From positions 27,757,967 to 27,821,966 of the forward strand of contig NC_056758.1 of NCBI RefSeq assembly GCF_018687715.1: a DNA stretch of 64,000 nt, given 5' to 3'. The notes beneath the pieces are model-generated. The model saw only the letters and a program-made list of their open reading frames with translations, did no database searches and had not been told where the DNA came from. Position numbers and translations under genes: made by a program. The stretch is from Carya illinoinensis. Its lineage: Eukaryota; Streptophyta; Magnoliopsida; Fagales; Juglandaceae. Shown one piece after another: positions 48,301 through 61,757 of this stretch (its first letter is position 1; each line of letters begins with the position of its first letter).

Positions 48301-49000
48301 GCCGAAACCTGGCTATCAATTGCTATAAATGGTCATTATTTAATTACTGCTAACTTTTTTCGCCAAACATTAACCAAAATACACAGCATTGTTTCAATAA
48401 CGCCGTGGGTGAAGTCTTTTACCACTTGTAGGTCGTCAGGTCAAGATCAGTGACTTCCCAAAAGAGCTAACTTTCCAGTTTCCAATACAAATATACTTGC
48501 AATGTTCAGAATTAAGACAAAAGAAGCACACGCATGGAGATCAGAATTGCACTAACCCCAGGGAGAGTTTTCTTGTTGTGACACGCATTGACGGCCTTAT
48601 CCGCCTCTTGCCTCGACGGACATATTAAGAAGCAACAGCCTGGAAGAAAAAATAAATAAAAGAAAATTAGGGTTCTGAAACGAAGTCTTAACGGTACTCG
48701 AGCACAACGAATCTCAACAGAATCGAACAAATCAGGCAAATCACACATTCGGAACCAAGGAGGATACTAGAGACAGAGAGGGAGGAAGGAGAATCCAGAA
48801 TGTGAGTGAGAGGAAGGAGAAAACGAACCACGTGAGGTGCGCGTGGCCTTGTCCTTGATGATGTTGACCTCGTCGACGAGAGCGAACTCCTTGAACATTG
48901 CGATGAGCTGAGCCTCGGTCATGTGCTTCGGCACCTGACCTACGAACAGCTTCACGCTCTCCTCGCTGGTTGCTCTTCTCTCTCTCTTCCCCTCCGCCAT
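45382..49000 (-). CDS. BRUNO-like (CELF-type) RNA-binding protein with three RRMs
   Basis: Nine exons on the minus strand: 49000-48829, 48639-48557, 47296-47245, 47061-46936, 46815-46736, 46608-46429, 46219-45874, 45760-45617 and 45509-45382. All have GT-AG introns and join in phase to 436 residues. RRM1 spans about 17-98 ([20 protein letters not shown]). RRM2 spans about 103-184 ([29 protein letters not shown]). RRM3 spans about 350-428 ([28 protein letters not shown]). A Gly/Pro/Met/Tyr-rich linker separates RRM2 and RRM3, and the end is [12 protein letters not shown]. Two close RRMs, a long linker and a last RRM is the CELF/Bruno layout. The protein closely resembles my memory of Arabidopsis BRN1 (At4g03110, also called RBP-DR1) and BRN2, which bind SOC1 mRNA and delay flowering. 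It should act on mRNA stability or translation. The ATG at 49000 opens MAEGKRERR, as in the family. Confidence 0.95.
48025..48105. mobile_element. Retroposon fragment in intron 2 of the Bruno-like gene
   Basis: The phrase TTGGCGCCTGGTGTCCAAGA and the following CCCGACTAATCCCGGGGGTG belong to a GC-rich repeat I recall as dispersed in several plant genomes. It is a short piece next to a T run within the intron at 47297-48556, probably the end of an old insertion on the minus strand. Confidence 0.3.
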
Positions 49001-49786
49001 TAATGCACTGTCTCTGTTTCTCTCCGAGTTCTTGCTTCCCTTTCTCTCTGAGTTCTTGCTTCCCTTCCTCTGTTCAGTAGTTTTCGTGTTTCCGTTTCGG
49101 TTTTCTTTTTATTTTTCTTTATTCTATGCAGAGAAAAATGGGGGTCTTTCTCAGATGGCAGACGTCATTTTTCGGCCTGGGATTTCGCATATATCTACGA
49201 AAGTGCCATTACAGCTGTTCGAGTCCTTTCTGGCTTCGGAGTTCAATTGAAGTACGCGACAAAGCACTCTTTCAAGTTTCAAGCAGTTCGGAGGCACAAA
49301 CGTGGTATAAAAATTTCATATTGTTTTTTTTTTTTTTTTCTAACAATAAAAAAATTTAATATTGTTATTCACGAATAGTATAAATTTAAAAATTAGATAT
49401 TATAGAATATATACGTGTCAATTAATTTTATTAATATATATGCTACAGATAAGTATGGTGTATCAATATACCACTTGTTATAAGACCCCAATTAATTATA
49501 AAAATAAAAAATAAAACTCTATTTATTAATTAACGTGACGTGTCTTTTTGTCATCCACGTTACTGGTGTATCTTGTGTTAAAAATATGAATTTGGAGAGA
49601 GAGTTTGAAAATACTACTCTTCACTCTCAATGCAGTCTCAACTCATACATGGTAACTTAGTATATTTAGAAAACAGAAAAACAAAATAACTATGTTCTTC
49701 ATCCTAATATTTAATAGAATATATGTAATTTTGGATTACATTGTTAAGGATTAATGGTAATATTTCTCTTATATAATAATTTATAT
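49001..49786. other. Promoter side of the Bruno-like gene
   Basis: A pyrimidine-rich leader (on + as TCTCTGTTTCTCTCCGAG and TTCCCTTTCTCTC) lies just upstream of the start codon. AT-rich DNA follows. A duplicated TCTCTCYGAGTTCTTGCTTC occurs at about 49020 and 49045. No other gene was seen. Confidence 0.45.
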
Positions 49787-50031
49787 TTTGTTTGGTTACA
49801 CATATGAGATGAGATGATAATATGTGAATAATAGTGAGATAGTTTATGAATAGTAATAAAATTATTTGAGGTAAGATATTTTATGAGATTTTAAAAAATG
49901 AAAAAGAATAATTTGAATAAAAATATTATATAAAGTTAAAATATTGTTAAAATATAATTTTTGTTTTAGGATATGAAAATGTTAAATTATTTTTTATGTT
50001 TTGTTTAGAAATTTAAAAAAATTATAATGAT
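49787..50031. mobile_element. Foldback/MITE family copy (GAGATGAGAT family)
   Basis: It begins TTTGGTTACACATATGAGAT and carries TTTATGAGATTTTAAAAAAT and TTTAGAAATTTAAAAAAATT. It abuts the Tourist-like element at 50035. It is non-coding and related to 30805-30962 and 53865-54175. Confidence 0.6.
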
Positions 50032-50034
50032 TAA

Positions 50035-50066
50035 GAGCATTGTTAATGGAATAGCCAAACATTAAA

Positions 50067-50108
<42 letters not shown>

Positions 50109-50625
50109 TCAAATGCCTAATAGGATGTAAAAAACCATCACATTGGATTATCCAAATCTTTGCTACGGACTAAAGTAGCTTTAATTATAATAAATGCTAA
50201 ACTAAAAGCAGACTTGATAAATACTATACATATATCAAATGATTATTTTATTATTTTTTTATAACACTATTTTCTCTCCATCCACATTCACAAATGTCTA
50301 CATAATCTAATTAGAATATGATTATTAATTAACATATAATAGGTAAAATAGTTAAATATGATAAAATAAAATAAATTAATAATTAAAATAAATAAATATT
50401 TTTTAAATTATTAATTACTCATTACTATATAATAAATAAATAGATAATCTAATGTGAAGATTTGATGTAAATATTATGTAGAAACTTATATTATTTTATT
50501 ATTATATAATGAAAAAATAGTTATTCTAATGTGGAGATTGGTGTAAATAAAATAGTCAAAATCTAAATTTATCTTATATTTATCAAAAATGTCATTTATA
50601 TATGTATAATCTATTAACAATGCTC
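50035..50625. mobile_element. Tourist-like MITE with TAA target duplication
   Basis: The left end GAGCATTGTTAATGG and the right end (reverse complement GAGCATTGTTAATAG) are inverted repeats of about 14 bp. Both sides carry TAA (50032-50034 and 50626-50628), the 3-bp duplication of PIF/Harbinger elements. The AT-rich interior has an (AT)n tract at 50075-50106 and no transposase. A truncated relative is at 29338-29455. Confidence 0.7.
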
Positions 50626-50628
50626 TAA

Positions 50629-51803
50629 ATAATAGATGGAAAAGTTAAAAATTTAAAATTAAATAATATTTATATTTAAATAATATTTAAACGTTGAAAG
50701 TTAAGAGCATACGTGAAATCAAATAGGACTTAATAAAATATATCTTATAATTAAGAGAAATAATATTTATAATTATAGAGTGTGTAAATATCTTATAATT
50801 TTTTTAAAATAAATAAATAAATATAAAATTTATATTAAAAAATTAATTTTTTAATAATAAATTTTAATTTTTTTTTTTTTAAAGCGAACGAATGAGATTT
50901 ACATACATTACGACGGTACGTAACATGCTTCTACGATTAAAAGAGAACATCAAATCCTTCGTATGCTTCGGTATTTGATTAAGAAGTGTGCAATGAATTC
51001 GCGGCAATACCCCTTCCTGCTGTTTTGGGCTACATAAGACAGCATGCTCATATAATCATATTTAAGGCGTGTCCTAGTTGTTTTGTCAAATCATAGGTTT
51101 AATAATTGTCTACTTAATGCTCGATTATTGTTTTGAAAAGAATACCCTCCACCTTTTAGAGTATCTACGTTAGCTTTATTAAAATCATCTTTAAAATTTA
51201 ATAAAAAGTACAAACTTTTTATAAATTTAAAATATTTCTATCTATAATTTCACATTAAATTAACTATTAGATTCATCAAAATAATAATATAATATTATTT
51301 TTTTAATAATAATATAATTTTTTTTTCGTATTTTGTAATTATATGGATATATATATTTTTGTCTTTTATTAACTTATATGAATATGCAGTATATGTAGTA
51401 ATAAAGCAGTTAACTTATTAATATGCAATGAAGCATTTGATGAATTAAAATGCAGTAAAAAAGTTGACGTATAATATGTAGTAAATGCAGTAAAGCATTT
51501 GATGAATTAAAATGCAGTAAAACAGTTGACGTATAATATGCAGTAAATACAGTAAAGCATTTGATGAATTAAAATGCAATGAAGCAGTTGATGAATTAAA
51601 ATGCAGTAAAATATTCAGATGATGAGTGTACAGTAGCCCTTCATATTTGAAGGGAATGGGGCAAACACTGTAGGTCAAAATTTTCCATTATTTGGTTTGA
51701 CTAATCCAATGCAGCTCTTTTCCACTCATATTCATCATTTTTATACATTTGGCTTGGCTTTTGATGAAGCCAATGCCAATGCTCCAGACTCTACCTTCCC
51801 TCT
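50629..51803. other. Intergenic, AT-rich
   Basis: No gene was recognised. It contains the tandem repeat at 51425-51612, which generates a repetitive minus-strand frame. Confidence 0.45.
51425..51612. repeat. Tandem repeat, ~62 bp x 3
   Basis: The phrase GCATTTGATGAATTAAAATG followed by CAGTAAAA and GTTGACGTATAATATG recurs about every 62 bp, with a shortened final copy. The minus-strand frame with repeated LHFNSS and IRQLFYCI is a by-product. Confidence 0.85.
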
Positions 51804-51819
51804 AAAAAGTAAAAACCCA

Positions 51820-52981
51820 GGATAAGAGGCCCAATAGAAGTAGTGATAGACAGCTTCTCTTTGGTCTCTCTCCCTTGTCTCTAAAAAAACCCTAACTCTA
51901 AACTCACATATCCTCAACTGGCGGGGGCAGCCGAACCCTTCTCTTCCCTCCCCCTCCCCCTCCCCACCCTCATTTCTTATTTCTGCATTTTTTTTTTTCG
52001 TTTGTAGGCATATTTTCAGGCAAATAAGGGGGAGTGCCGATCGGATTGTTTTCTAGCCGCCGTCCGCCAACACGCATCCCACTAAGATGTTGGCCAGCCG
52101 CCGATCTTCAAGTCCACCGAATACAGTGCCAAATAGAGTGGCACATATCCCACACACACGCGATGAAATCTCATACGTTCTAGAGCATGGCCGCCACGAG
52201 CCACCGGCCGATTCAAAACTTGATTTTTCTGAGACCCCAGACTCCAGGAAAGCATAGTCCAACCATCGGCTCTCCTCCAGCTACTCTTGCACCACAGTCT
52301 CTATTTTTTTTATCTTCCGTCCCTCTGTTCCGTTGATGCTTTGGTGTTTGTTTTTAATTTGTATTTTCACGACCTCTGCTGCCGTGATTTTTGTTTGTTT
52401 TGGTGTTTTGTTCGTTTCATGTGAAATCCACGTTGAGGTAATGAGTTGTTGAGAGATCTCAATCTAAGGCAAAGAGCTAAGAGTGGCGGGTGATGCTACG
52501 ACTAGTGGTCGTACGGTCGACCTTCGCTGTGGAGGTTGTTGTGGTCCCTACGCAAGTTGGGTGCTCTTGCCGTTGAAGCTCATGATGCTGATTGCCTGTG
52601 GAGGGTGTGCCGTCAGAGCTCATGCCGTGCTCGTGGTTGGATTGTTTTTGTTGGTTTTTGTTTTGTGGGTTGTCTGTTTATTTAGTTTTAGTATAGGTAT
52701 ATGCTATTAGACTGTTTGTTCATAGTAATTATCTCTGTATTCCGCCTCCCTAAAGGTTGGAGGGGTCATCCAGTCTCTGATTATACAAAACGTTTACTCT
52801 CTCTTTTGAAAGTTGTAGAAGTTTAAGACAATGTCCGTCACTTTGTGTGCAGGGAAGCTCTTGAGCAGTTGAGTTAATTGATTTATAGTCTGATTTTCCT
52901 TATTTATAAGTCATAGTTATAAATTTCGTTTATTAAATGAATGCAATGAAGTATATTTTCATTAAAAAAAAAAAGAAAAAG
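51820..52981 (+). mobile_element. Poly(A) retroposon with 16-bp target duplication
   Basis: The direct repeat AAAAAGTAAAAACCCA lies at 51804-51819 and again at 52982-52997. The DNA between ends in a poly(A) tract broken by G (52964-52981), the mark of target-primed reverse transcription. The 1.16 kb body starts with a pyrimidine- and CCCTAAC-rich leader, has a GC-rich part at 52030-52650 and a T-rich 3' part, and carries no reverse transcriptase. The short frames at 52053-52262 and 52483-52710 have no known domain. It is best read as a non-autonomous or internally deleted LINE-type element, with a processed gene copy as the alternative. Confidence 0.75.
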
Positions 52982-52997
52982 AAAAAGTAAAAACCCA

Positions 52998-55900
52998 CCA
53001 AAAAATAGCGAGCCTGCACATAGAGGAATCCCCCCTCCTCTATACTTTCTTCAATCTCTAGTTTTTTTTTTTTTTTTTTGGGTTTTAGTTTTTGTTCAAA
53101 GTACGGCAAAATGCAGATTTGGCGTTCTCGCCCATCAACTGTCACGCGTCCACTGTATGATTCTTAAGGCACCAATTCTTCGTATGCGTAAAAAATTTCG
53201 TTAAACAAAGCAGTGGATGAGCCACATGTGCGGTTCAAAGTACACGCGTAAATGTCATGCACCATCACAAGAGAGCTTTTCTGCTGCCACTCGCGACTTT
53301 TAGGACCACCGGTTTCTCCAGATCCAACTGACCACTATATTTCTAGGATATTTCTTTTGTTTTAGGATATTAAAAAAAAATACATTATCTTTTAGATTTT
53401 TGTTCATAAAGTGTGTCATCTATTCTATCTTAGACGAAGTGTAGGGTTTGTTAATTCTATCTTTAGACAGAGTGTGAGGTTTGTTAACTCTATCATAGGA
53501 TAGAGTGATGTCTCTCAAACTATTTGTCTGCAAAGAGTTACAGCAATAGAGTAGACCATGTCAGTCACAAAAAAATTTGTGTATTGAGGAGTTTTAAATA
53601 CAGTAGTTGGCTTGTAATGTCTAAAAAAAATACTTGATCATTGATAATTTTTTTTTTCAAATTTTAGAATCTAAAAATTATAATATATTTGACAGATGAG
53701 TAATTAGATTGAATTGAACAACAGAGTAACTTGTGTAAATATACGATGATTTTGCGTTATAAGGGAATTTACACTCAATTATAAATTTTAGCTACAAATT
53801 AAGCCCCGTCGAGATTCAGAATTGATTTCAATTCATCTACTCTGATCATTATAGTTTTTCTAAATGTACACACAAAATATAATAAGCAATTTAATTTTTT
53901 CAAATTTCAAAATGATAATAATATTAAAAAATAATATTCTAACAATATTTTATTTTATTTTTTAACTTTTATCTCAATTTATCTTATCTCAACTCACTAT
54001 TGTTAGAATATTATTTTTTAATATTATTATTATTTTAAAATTTAAAAAAGTTGAATTGAAATTTGAAAAAATTGAATTATTTATTATATTATATGTAAAA
54101 ATTTAAAAAAATTGTAGAAATAAAATAAGATAAAATTAAATGTTTTACGGATCGAAACGTGGCCTAAACCTCACTTTGTCCTTACACTTCTAAGAACTAT
54201 ATATATATACCCTGTGGTAATATATTTTATTTATCAGATTCCTATTTTAAAAAATAAGAGATCTAATAATTGATGAGTAATACCACGTCAGCACAATGTG
54301 ATAGAATTAAGAAGAAAATGTAATATATATATATATATATATATAATATTACTGGTAAAGGTCTTAGGTGGCAGTGACCAAATCTTGATCTTTGGCTGTA
54401 TTTTTTAAAGAGTTGTTAGTTATCTTATTTTAAAGTTAACGTGTAAATTATATTATTTATATTACTTAAATGATAAAATTTGATTTATAATATTTAAATT
54501 TCAAATTATACTGTGTAAACATTTTATTGTATGTGTTTTAACACACGAGGTTGAGAGTCAAATTTTTACTATCTAGCAGTGATGGAGATACTCAGAAAAT
54601 CTGGAATGGCACTTGTGATTTAGGATGCTAATTATGGCAAAAAATTTCAATGAAAGCAAGAAAATCCAATCAAAACTGTGCTTACTTTTTAAACTGGTAA
54701 AATTGGTGTCCTCAACTTGAGTTATTGTCAAAAACAAGTTTTCCCTTCTTCTCCACCTTGAAATTAACTCAAAAGGGTTGTCATATCTTTAAGCTTTGCT
54801 TTATTTGGTCATGGCAGTCACAGCAGATGCACTGCTCCAAAAAAGGAAGACATCCCATTCATCTTTTGGCTTTTATACATCATTTTCTCATTGGTTCATT
54901 TTATATGAAAAGATGTTTTTTTGATGTAAAATGAACTTCATTTACTATAAACCGGAAATTACAAATTTGACCAAATATATAAAGTACAAGTCAACTACAA
55001 CCGAAAAAAACTACCTAATACACAAATTTTTTTGTGACTGATATAGTCTTGTTCATTCTTTACTCTTATAGACCAAAGGTTTGAGAGACAGTATCATTCT
55101 GTCCAACACATAATGTATATAATCTTATACTCTATCTAAGACAGCGTAGAGGACACAATCTATAGACTTAGTCCAAGATACAAGTGTTTTTTTTTTGTTT
55201 TTTATTATCCTTAACAAAAAAAAAAATAGAAATTTAAAAAACATGGAAAAAGTTACAAATTACATCTTGAAAAGCTGTAGATCCGCACTTTCAATCTTAG
55301 AGGAAAAATAAAACACCAAACAAAATGACGGATGTGGCGCGTGAGGGACACACGTCGCCTAGGAGAATGGTAGACAATCAAATTTGAAGAAAACGAAGTC
55401 GTTGGCCCAAGGGACGTTGCCGGGGGCAGCAGCAGAAACACCATTACAGTGGCACGTGGCTGTCACACGCAAGTAATGACCCACGTGTATGGCACACGGG
55501 CTGCTCCTTTTGACTCGAACCTTCGACCGTCTGATAGATTGACGTCTTGGGAAGCTTGCTGAGGGGTGTGTGTCTATTGTTGGACTACAGAAAGCAACAG
55601 ATCGGCTCCTTCCATGCTTGAATTGGAAAACACATGGAGCAAAGCCATGGATTGGCTTGCTCTCCGAGACTGGTACCACCAACAGCAGGAGATCGTCATA
55701 AGCTGCATCTGTCGTATCTCCTCTTGACCAAAGGCACTCTCAACTCAAGCGCTATGGTCAGCATAACTGCCATCACAGCAGAACAACAGGCTCTCCGTTT
55801 GCAGATCTCCAAGCTTTGACAATAAACACAAAAACACAAACACAAGGGTAAAGACAAGAGAAAAAAGAAGAACAATGCTAGAAATAGAGAGTGAGGAAGG

Positions 55901-58900
55901 AGGGAGGGAGAAGCCCCTATGGGGAGGGTTTCTAGCCCAGGCTCCTAGAGAGAGGTGAGAATTTCTCTCTCTAAGAAGAAGAAAAAAGCCGGCTAATATG
56001 AAAAGATGTTAGACAAGTGTCACTCTAACTAAAATAAGATAAATGATATTTACAGTTATGAAATGTGCGTGTAATCTTTAAAAAAAGTGTAAATACATGA
56101 CACACATAAAAGAAACTAATTTTTTAATAATAAGGCCTACTCATTTTCAAAATGATTGTGCTATACTTACGTATTCTATGACTATATATAGTATTACTCT
56201 TAAAACAATATATATACATATATATGGATGCATATTCTTTGCAAGTTATACTCAGATTTTTAGTTTAAAACACATGCATATTAAAATTGTAGGATATAAA
56301 TTTTATAGAAAGGTAAGAGTAATGGGATTCATAATCCCAAAAAGTTTATTACGAATTCAAAAATATAAAGTGGGAGAAATAAACATATTAAATAAGTCTT
56401 AGAATATTTATAACTGCACGAATAAATTTATTAAACCACGTTAAATACTCAATAGATGATGCAAAATACGATTTATATTTCTATATTTCTATCACTCTAA
56501 ACCTCATATCACTCTAAATCTCAAAACTCAAAAGTCACATTAGTTACTCAATAAATATCGTAAAATATGTATCGTTTTGTTTATGTGTAATGCTATATAA
56601 TGTATACGTCACACTCTTATCTTATTTCATTTTATTATATAAGATATAATATATTTACGATTATTATATAATAAAAAATTATTTAATGATGATAAATATA
56701 TTATATTTTATATAATAGGATAAAAATGAGATGATAAAATATTTTTCCTTAAAAAAAGGGTTAAAAGCTTCATATACTTGTTGAATGATGGCTTCAACTA
56801 CCAGTAGAAAACTCATGCTGACTATAACCAGTAAAGGTGGAAAAATACCCAACACAATCTCCCATTATTTCCTAAGATCTGGATTTAAGGTTTGAAAATT
56901 TTGCACATGCCCTCTTCTAATAATTACTTGTAAACACGTTTTTTTTACTTTTTTAATATTAATTATTTTTTTTAAAAAAATCAATCTTATTCAAAGATGA
57001 TAACTTAAAATCGAAATAAGATAGAAAAAAAATATATATTTGTTGTCTACCGTAGTTGACCAACACTGTCTGATCCGTGTCATGTCGTGGAATACGGAGA
57101 CGGTTAGATGGATGATACGGTAAAGGGGCTGGGAGAACGGAAGGGTATAAGCGTAAATAGAGAGAACTCGGGGGTATAATAGTAGATAATCGTGGAAACC
57201 GAGGCATAAAGATAAGTACGCCAGACTGTCCCCTCCCGCCAAGTTGCCCCTTCTCTCTTCTCTCTTTCGCCTGGTTCGACTCCACACGCCAAAACGACAA
57301 AACAAAACCACTTGCCGACGTCAGTTCTTCTTCGTAAGGGGTTTATTTTTCCTAAAATATTTTGCTTAATAATTTTAAAATATATTATTATTATATAGCG
57401 AAGAGATCAGTCATCAGAGACTAAATTAAAACAGAGATAATACTAATTTTACATCCGATAATAGGTTCCGATAAGGCGAATTGACTTATTAATTTATTTT
57501 TTCATTCATTTTTTGTATAACCTTACATATTTAAAAAAGAAAAATTCATAACATCATTTAAAAACATTTTCTTAATCACTTAGTAAAAATAAAAAATTCC
57601 TAAGACAAGTAGCATTATTCTAAAAATAAATTTACAGCCTTATGTGGGACGAATTCAATTTTTCTTTTAAATTATATTCTCGAATTGATATATAAGGGTC
57701 TATTTAGGATTTATCAATTTTTAAACTTTGAATAATATAATTATAATATTTAAAAATTTAAATAATCATAATTTCTATATTAGAAAACAATTTTTTAATT
57801 TAATTTTAAATAAACGTAGCATGTTTAAAAATGTTTTAAACATGTTATTAAAATATAAATAATTTTTTAATAGTATAATTTGTTACTTAAATTATAAACT
57901 ACAAATCCAAAAACTATAAGTTATATTTTCCATCACAATCTCAATCATGCACTAAATCAAACTTAATAAAATGCTTACATGACACAATTTGATTTAAAAA
58001 ATAAATTTTAAATTTTAAATTTTACAGATCAAATATTGTTATTTAAGTGATGTTGATAGCTATTAAAAATATAATACAAATAATTAAATTTATATTTTTC
58101 CATCAACTTAAGGTTTTGGAATAATTGATGATTTCACATGGTATTAAAGTAGAAATTATGAGTTTGAATTCTGACTCTACACTCTATCATCTTTACTTAA
58201 ATATTCAAACATGTTGGACTACTAATTTAGGGAGAGTCTAGTCCGCATGTGAAGGAGAGTGCTAAAAATTTCATCATAGCATATTTTATATACCAATTGA
58301 AAATAGAATAATAAACCTTATACTAAAGCTAAATAAAGTGGGAAATACAGTTAATGTTGTGTTTGAAAGAAGAACCAACTCAACTCATATCAAATGAATC
58401 ATTGATGAGATTACTCATTTTTTAAATTTTTCATAAAAAAATTAATCCATTTCGATCTACTTAATATAATTTAATTTAAAAAGTTAAATTCATCTTAATA
58501 ACATTCACAAATATTACTATTAATAATTAAATTAAATTTATTTTAACATCTAAATATAGGATAATAGGTAGCAGGAATGGTTTATGCAAAAGGAAAAGTA
58601 AAATTCTAAGCAGTTGGCTGCCATGGCATTGGAAAATGGAGATGTTGGAGGGGCGACACTTGCAACGGTGAGGCGTCTGGTGAGTTGGTGAATCCAAAGC
58701 TCTGTTGCTTGAAAACAGAAAGGTGAAAATTAGGGAGGATGAAGTAAAGAAGGGAGGGGGTGAAAATTAGACAAAAACTAAAAAGAAGAGATTGATTTGC
58801 AGCGGAGGGAGCTTTGGATTTAAAATTTGAAAATAAAAAAGTGTGCAACCCCGCATGGCGAGTGACACGATTTGATTAGAAATATAAAATATAAAATTTA

Positions 58901-60401
58901 AATTTTATAAATAAAATCTTACTATAGTTAAATGATGTAATTAAAAATATAATAATTTTTTTAAATTTAAATAATTCTTTTTTTTGTCTTTTTAGAAATT
59001 TTGTTAGTCCCTATTTGTTTTTTTTTTTTTTCAATTAGTATGTTAGTTTTTCATTTTCTTTACAGTTTTGTTGTTTTAGTTTTTAATTTCATCATTAATT
59101 TTGGATTTCTTTTAAAATAAAAAATATATATTTGTAACCGTAAATTATGCAACCATTGCGTAATCGTTTTAAAAAAAATAATAAAATATGAGATCTATAT
59201 AAAATAATAAATATATTTTTTAATAATATATTCGATTATATTATAAACGACTATATGACGGTTGTGCAATTCACGGTTACATATAGAATTATTCTTTTTT
59301 TTAAAAGGAGTGGACATAGTTTGTAACCCCTAAAATCTATTTTCTTATTTATTTATTATTTGCTTAGAAATGATTTTAGGCTTCCTATGATTTTTCAACT
59401 TTTCAAGTAACTTAATTCCAAATTTCAAGTAGATTAATAATGAAATGCGACCAAGGGTTCCTTGTCGAAAAAATTTACAAACAAACGAGTGAAATGATAA
59501 AATTGAAAACCATAGAATTAAACAATAATCATACAAAGCTTAGAAATTGTTTAAATATGATCCTAAAGAGAATTACAAAATCAATTAGATGCAGTTCATT
59601 AAATTATATTTATAATCATAAAGTATATAAAACTTATCATGTCAAATTATATTCAATTTATCAGATGAATTTCTTGTTATTTTCTTTGTAGGATATGGTT
59701 CCATTTTAATAAAACATATTTTAAACAACAAAGAGAGGCCGCACTCACAACTTCCCACCATTTCTGAACTCAAACCTCTTGTAAAAAAAAATTATTATTA
59801 GTTTTAGAATAATATTATATATTTATAGAGTATATAAATATTATATAGTCATTTAAAAAAAATAAAATTTATTATTTTTTTATATAAATTTCGTATTTAT
59901 AAAACTTTAAACAGGAGATATTATCTATTTACATCGTATTAACATAAATGTATGACTCAAGTCAAATCAGTCCCTACTATGAATTGTCAATATTTGTAAA
60001 TCGAGGTGATTGTACTAGAGTTTATATGTATGCATATAAGATTCATAATTTCGTTTGGAAAACACATTCTCTGGCAAGCAAGCAAGGAAGTTTGTCGCTG
60101 AAACCCGTTTGTTTCCCAGGAAAACTGTTTCAATAAATCCACTCACTTTAAACGCGAAATCGAGTGATGGAGACTTGCATTTATTATGCATTTCAAGTTA
60201 CACCATACATTTCTACCTAGATCCAAGAGGTATTTTTCCCGTCAAATAAAAAAAAGCCACGTACACAATATGTACTTTGGATACATTGTGCGTGAAATGT
60301 GTGGATTGGCACTTGGCAACTACCAATAACCAGATCACAACAATTTAGTGGACCCTCAAACTTTTGCATGCCATGTTGGAATCTCTTTTAGGTCAAGTTT
60401 T
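52998..60401. other. Intergenic, AT-rich, with scattered repeats
   Basis: No gene was recognised in over 7 kb. It contains a foldback copy at 53865-54175, an (AT)n tract at 54318-54345, and a GC-richer island at 55300-55990 whose two overlapping frames (107 and 61 codons) show no domain and which resembles a retroelement leader. A MITE-like segment lies near 56589-56750, a T-run repeat near 57430-57620, and a leader-like stretch at 58606-58860. Confidence 0.4.
53865..54175. mobile_element. Foldback element (two inverted halves)
   Basis: The left half reads AATAAGCAATTTAATTTTTT, ATAATAATATTAAAAAATAA and so on to TTATCTTATCTCAACTCAC. The right half is its approximate reverse complement (AATATTATTTTTTAATATTA, GAATTATTTATTATATTATA). 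It is the most complete copy of the family seen at 23368, 30805 and 49787. Confidence 0.6.
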
Positions 60402-60615
60402 AGGGTGGGTTTGGGTGTTGAGAAGTGTTGAGGAGAGTTGTAAATAGTAATAAAAAGTAGGTGAAAAGTAATAATAAAGTAATGAATAGTAATAAAAAGT
60501 AGGTAAAAAGTAATGAATAGTAAAAAAAGTAGGTGAAAAGTAATAATAAAGTAATGAATAGTAGTGAGAAGTGTTGAGAAGTGTTGAAGAGACTTCAACA
60601 CCCAAACACACCCTC
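60402..60615. mobile_element. MITE with inverted ends
   Basis: The left end GGGTGGGTTTGGGTGTTGAG and the right end (reverse complement GGGTGTGTTTGGGTGTTGAA) are inverted repeats. The interior is a run of AATAGTAATAAAAAGTAGGT-type tandem units. No transposase is present, and the target duplication was not resolved. Confidence 0.6.
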
Positions 60616-61421
60616 AGTGGGCTGACGGCAGCCGGTGACTCGTGTTTTCGAGAGTCGTAATTCTATAAATTACATATTTTATATATTTTAAAATTATTTT
60701 TTATTATTTTATTTTATTTTTATTAAATTAATTAAATTATTCTACTAATCATTCATATATTACATATTTATTATAAATAAATAAAAAAATTAAAATAAAT
60801 ATAAAATATAATATATGAGGATGATAAATAAAATTATTATTTTAAACCTGTTGTCAGACTAGACTTAAAATCATGCCCAGCTGGCTACAAGACATTGGTT
60901 GGAAATTATTGGAGTGAGTTCGAGACCAAAATATGTCGGTTGTCGTTCGAACGAATGTGGAAGATATAAACAACTAACAAATATAAGAAGAAAATGAAGG
61001 AGGGAAAACAGAAAAACAGAAAAAGCCATAAGGAGACAGGAATGTTGCAATGTCAGATAACAAAAATATTTTAAAACAACTGGCAATTTGCAAAAGATTA
61101 GAGTATATTTTAAGGAAAAAGCAGCAGAGTCATGACTATTTAGAATTGGCTGGAATGCTGGACCCTGTTGTGAAAAAAACACAAAATAACTCCTTCCAAG
61201 TCAAATGCTGAGTTAGTTGTACCTAAATCTAATCAAGGGAGTCTGGCTTGCTAGCTGTTCCTCAATAGGCTGCCGACTGATTTAGGCCAACACAATATAG
61301 ATCTTGAGGGACATCTTACCTTAATTTATGGAAAAAGAGACAATATAATAGAAAGAGCACCATGGAAATATAGAGAAGCTCAGCCATCTTTACTGAATAT
61401 TCAAGATAAGCCACAAATGGT
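60616..61421. other. Intergenic, AT-rich
   Basis: No coding segment was recognised. It lies downstream of the mitochondrial carrier gene. Confidence 0.4.
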
Positions 61422-61427
61422 TTTATT
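61422..61427 (-). terminator. Possible poly(A) signal of the carrier gene
   Basis: On the minus strand this reads AATAAA, about 330 bases after the carrier stop codon. Plant poly(A) signals are loose, so this is only a candidate. Confidence 0.3.
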
Positions 61428-61757
61428 AATACAATCCAGTCATAGAAGAACATGCATTCTGTTCAACTGGATTTAGCTGAACCCGGGAAAAAATCCGAAC
61501 GGCAGGCAAAGAATATTATTACAATAAATTATGAAGAAAATAATTCAATTGATCAAGTTTCAGAGCAACTGGAGTACTGGACCCCAAATGAATTCTGCTT
61601 CTTCATGATGGAACTGACGTTCCTGTCACCCCACAACTGAATATGAAAACTTGAAAATTAATCCGGACTTGCTGCCAATGATAGTGGTTGTACAATGCTA
61701 GAGATAAAGTAGGGACAGTCAGAAAATGATGGTAGTTGCAAACAGACAACTCCAAGA

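Noticed and set aside
55359..55819. Overlapping 107- and 61-codon frames in a GC-richer island
   Set aside because: Neither shows a recognisable domain. The island resembles retroelement leader DNA more than a gene.
58606..58848. 80-codon minus-strand frame and a short MAANCLEF peptide following it
   Set aside because: It looks like a leader plus a start codon, but the frame closes after 24 codons and no downstream exon was found.
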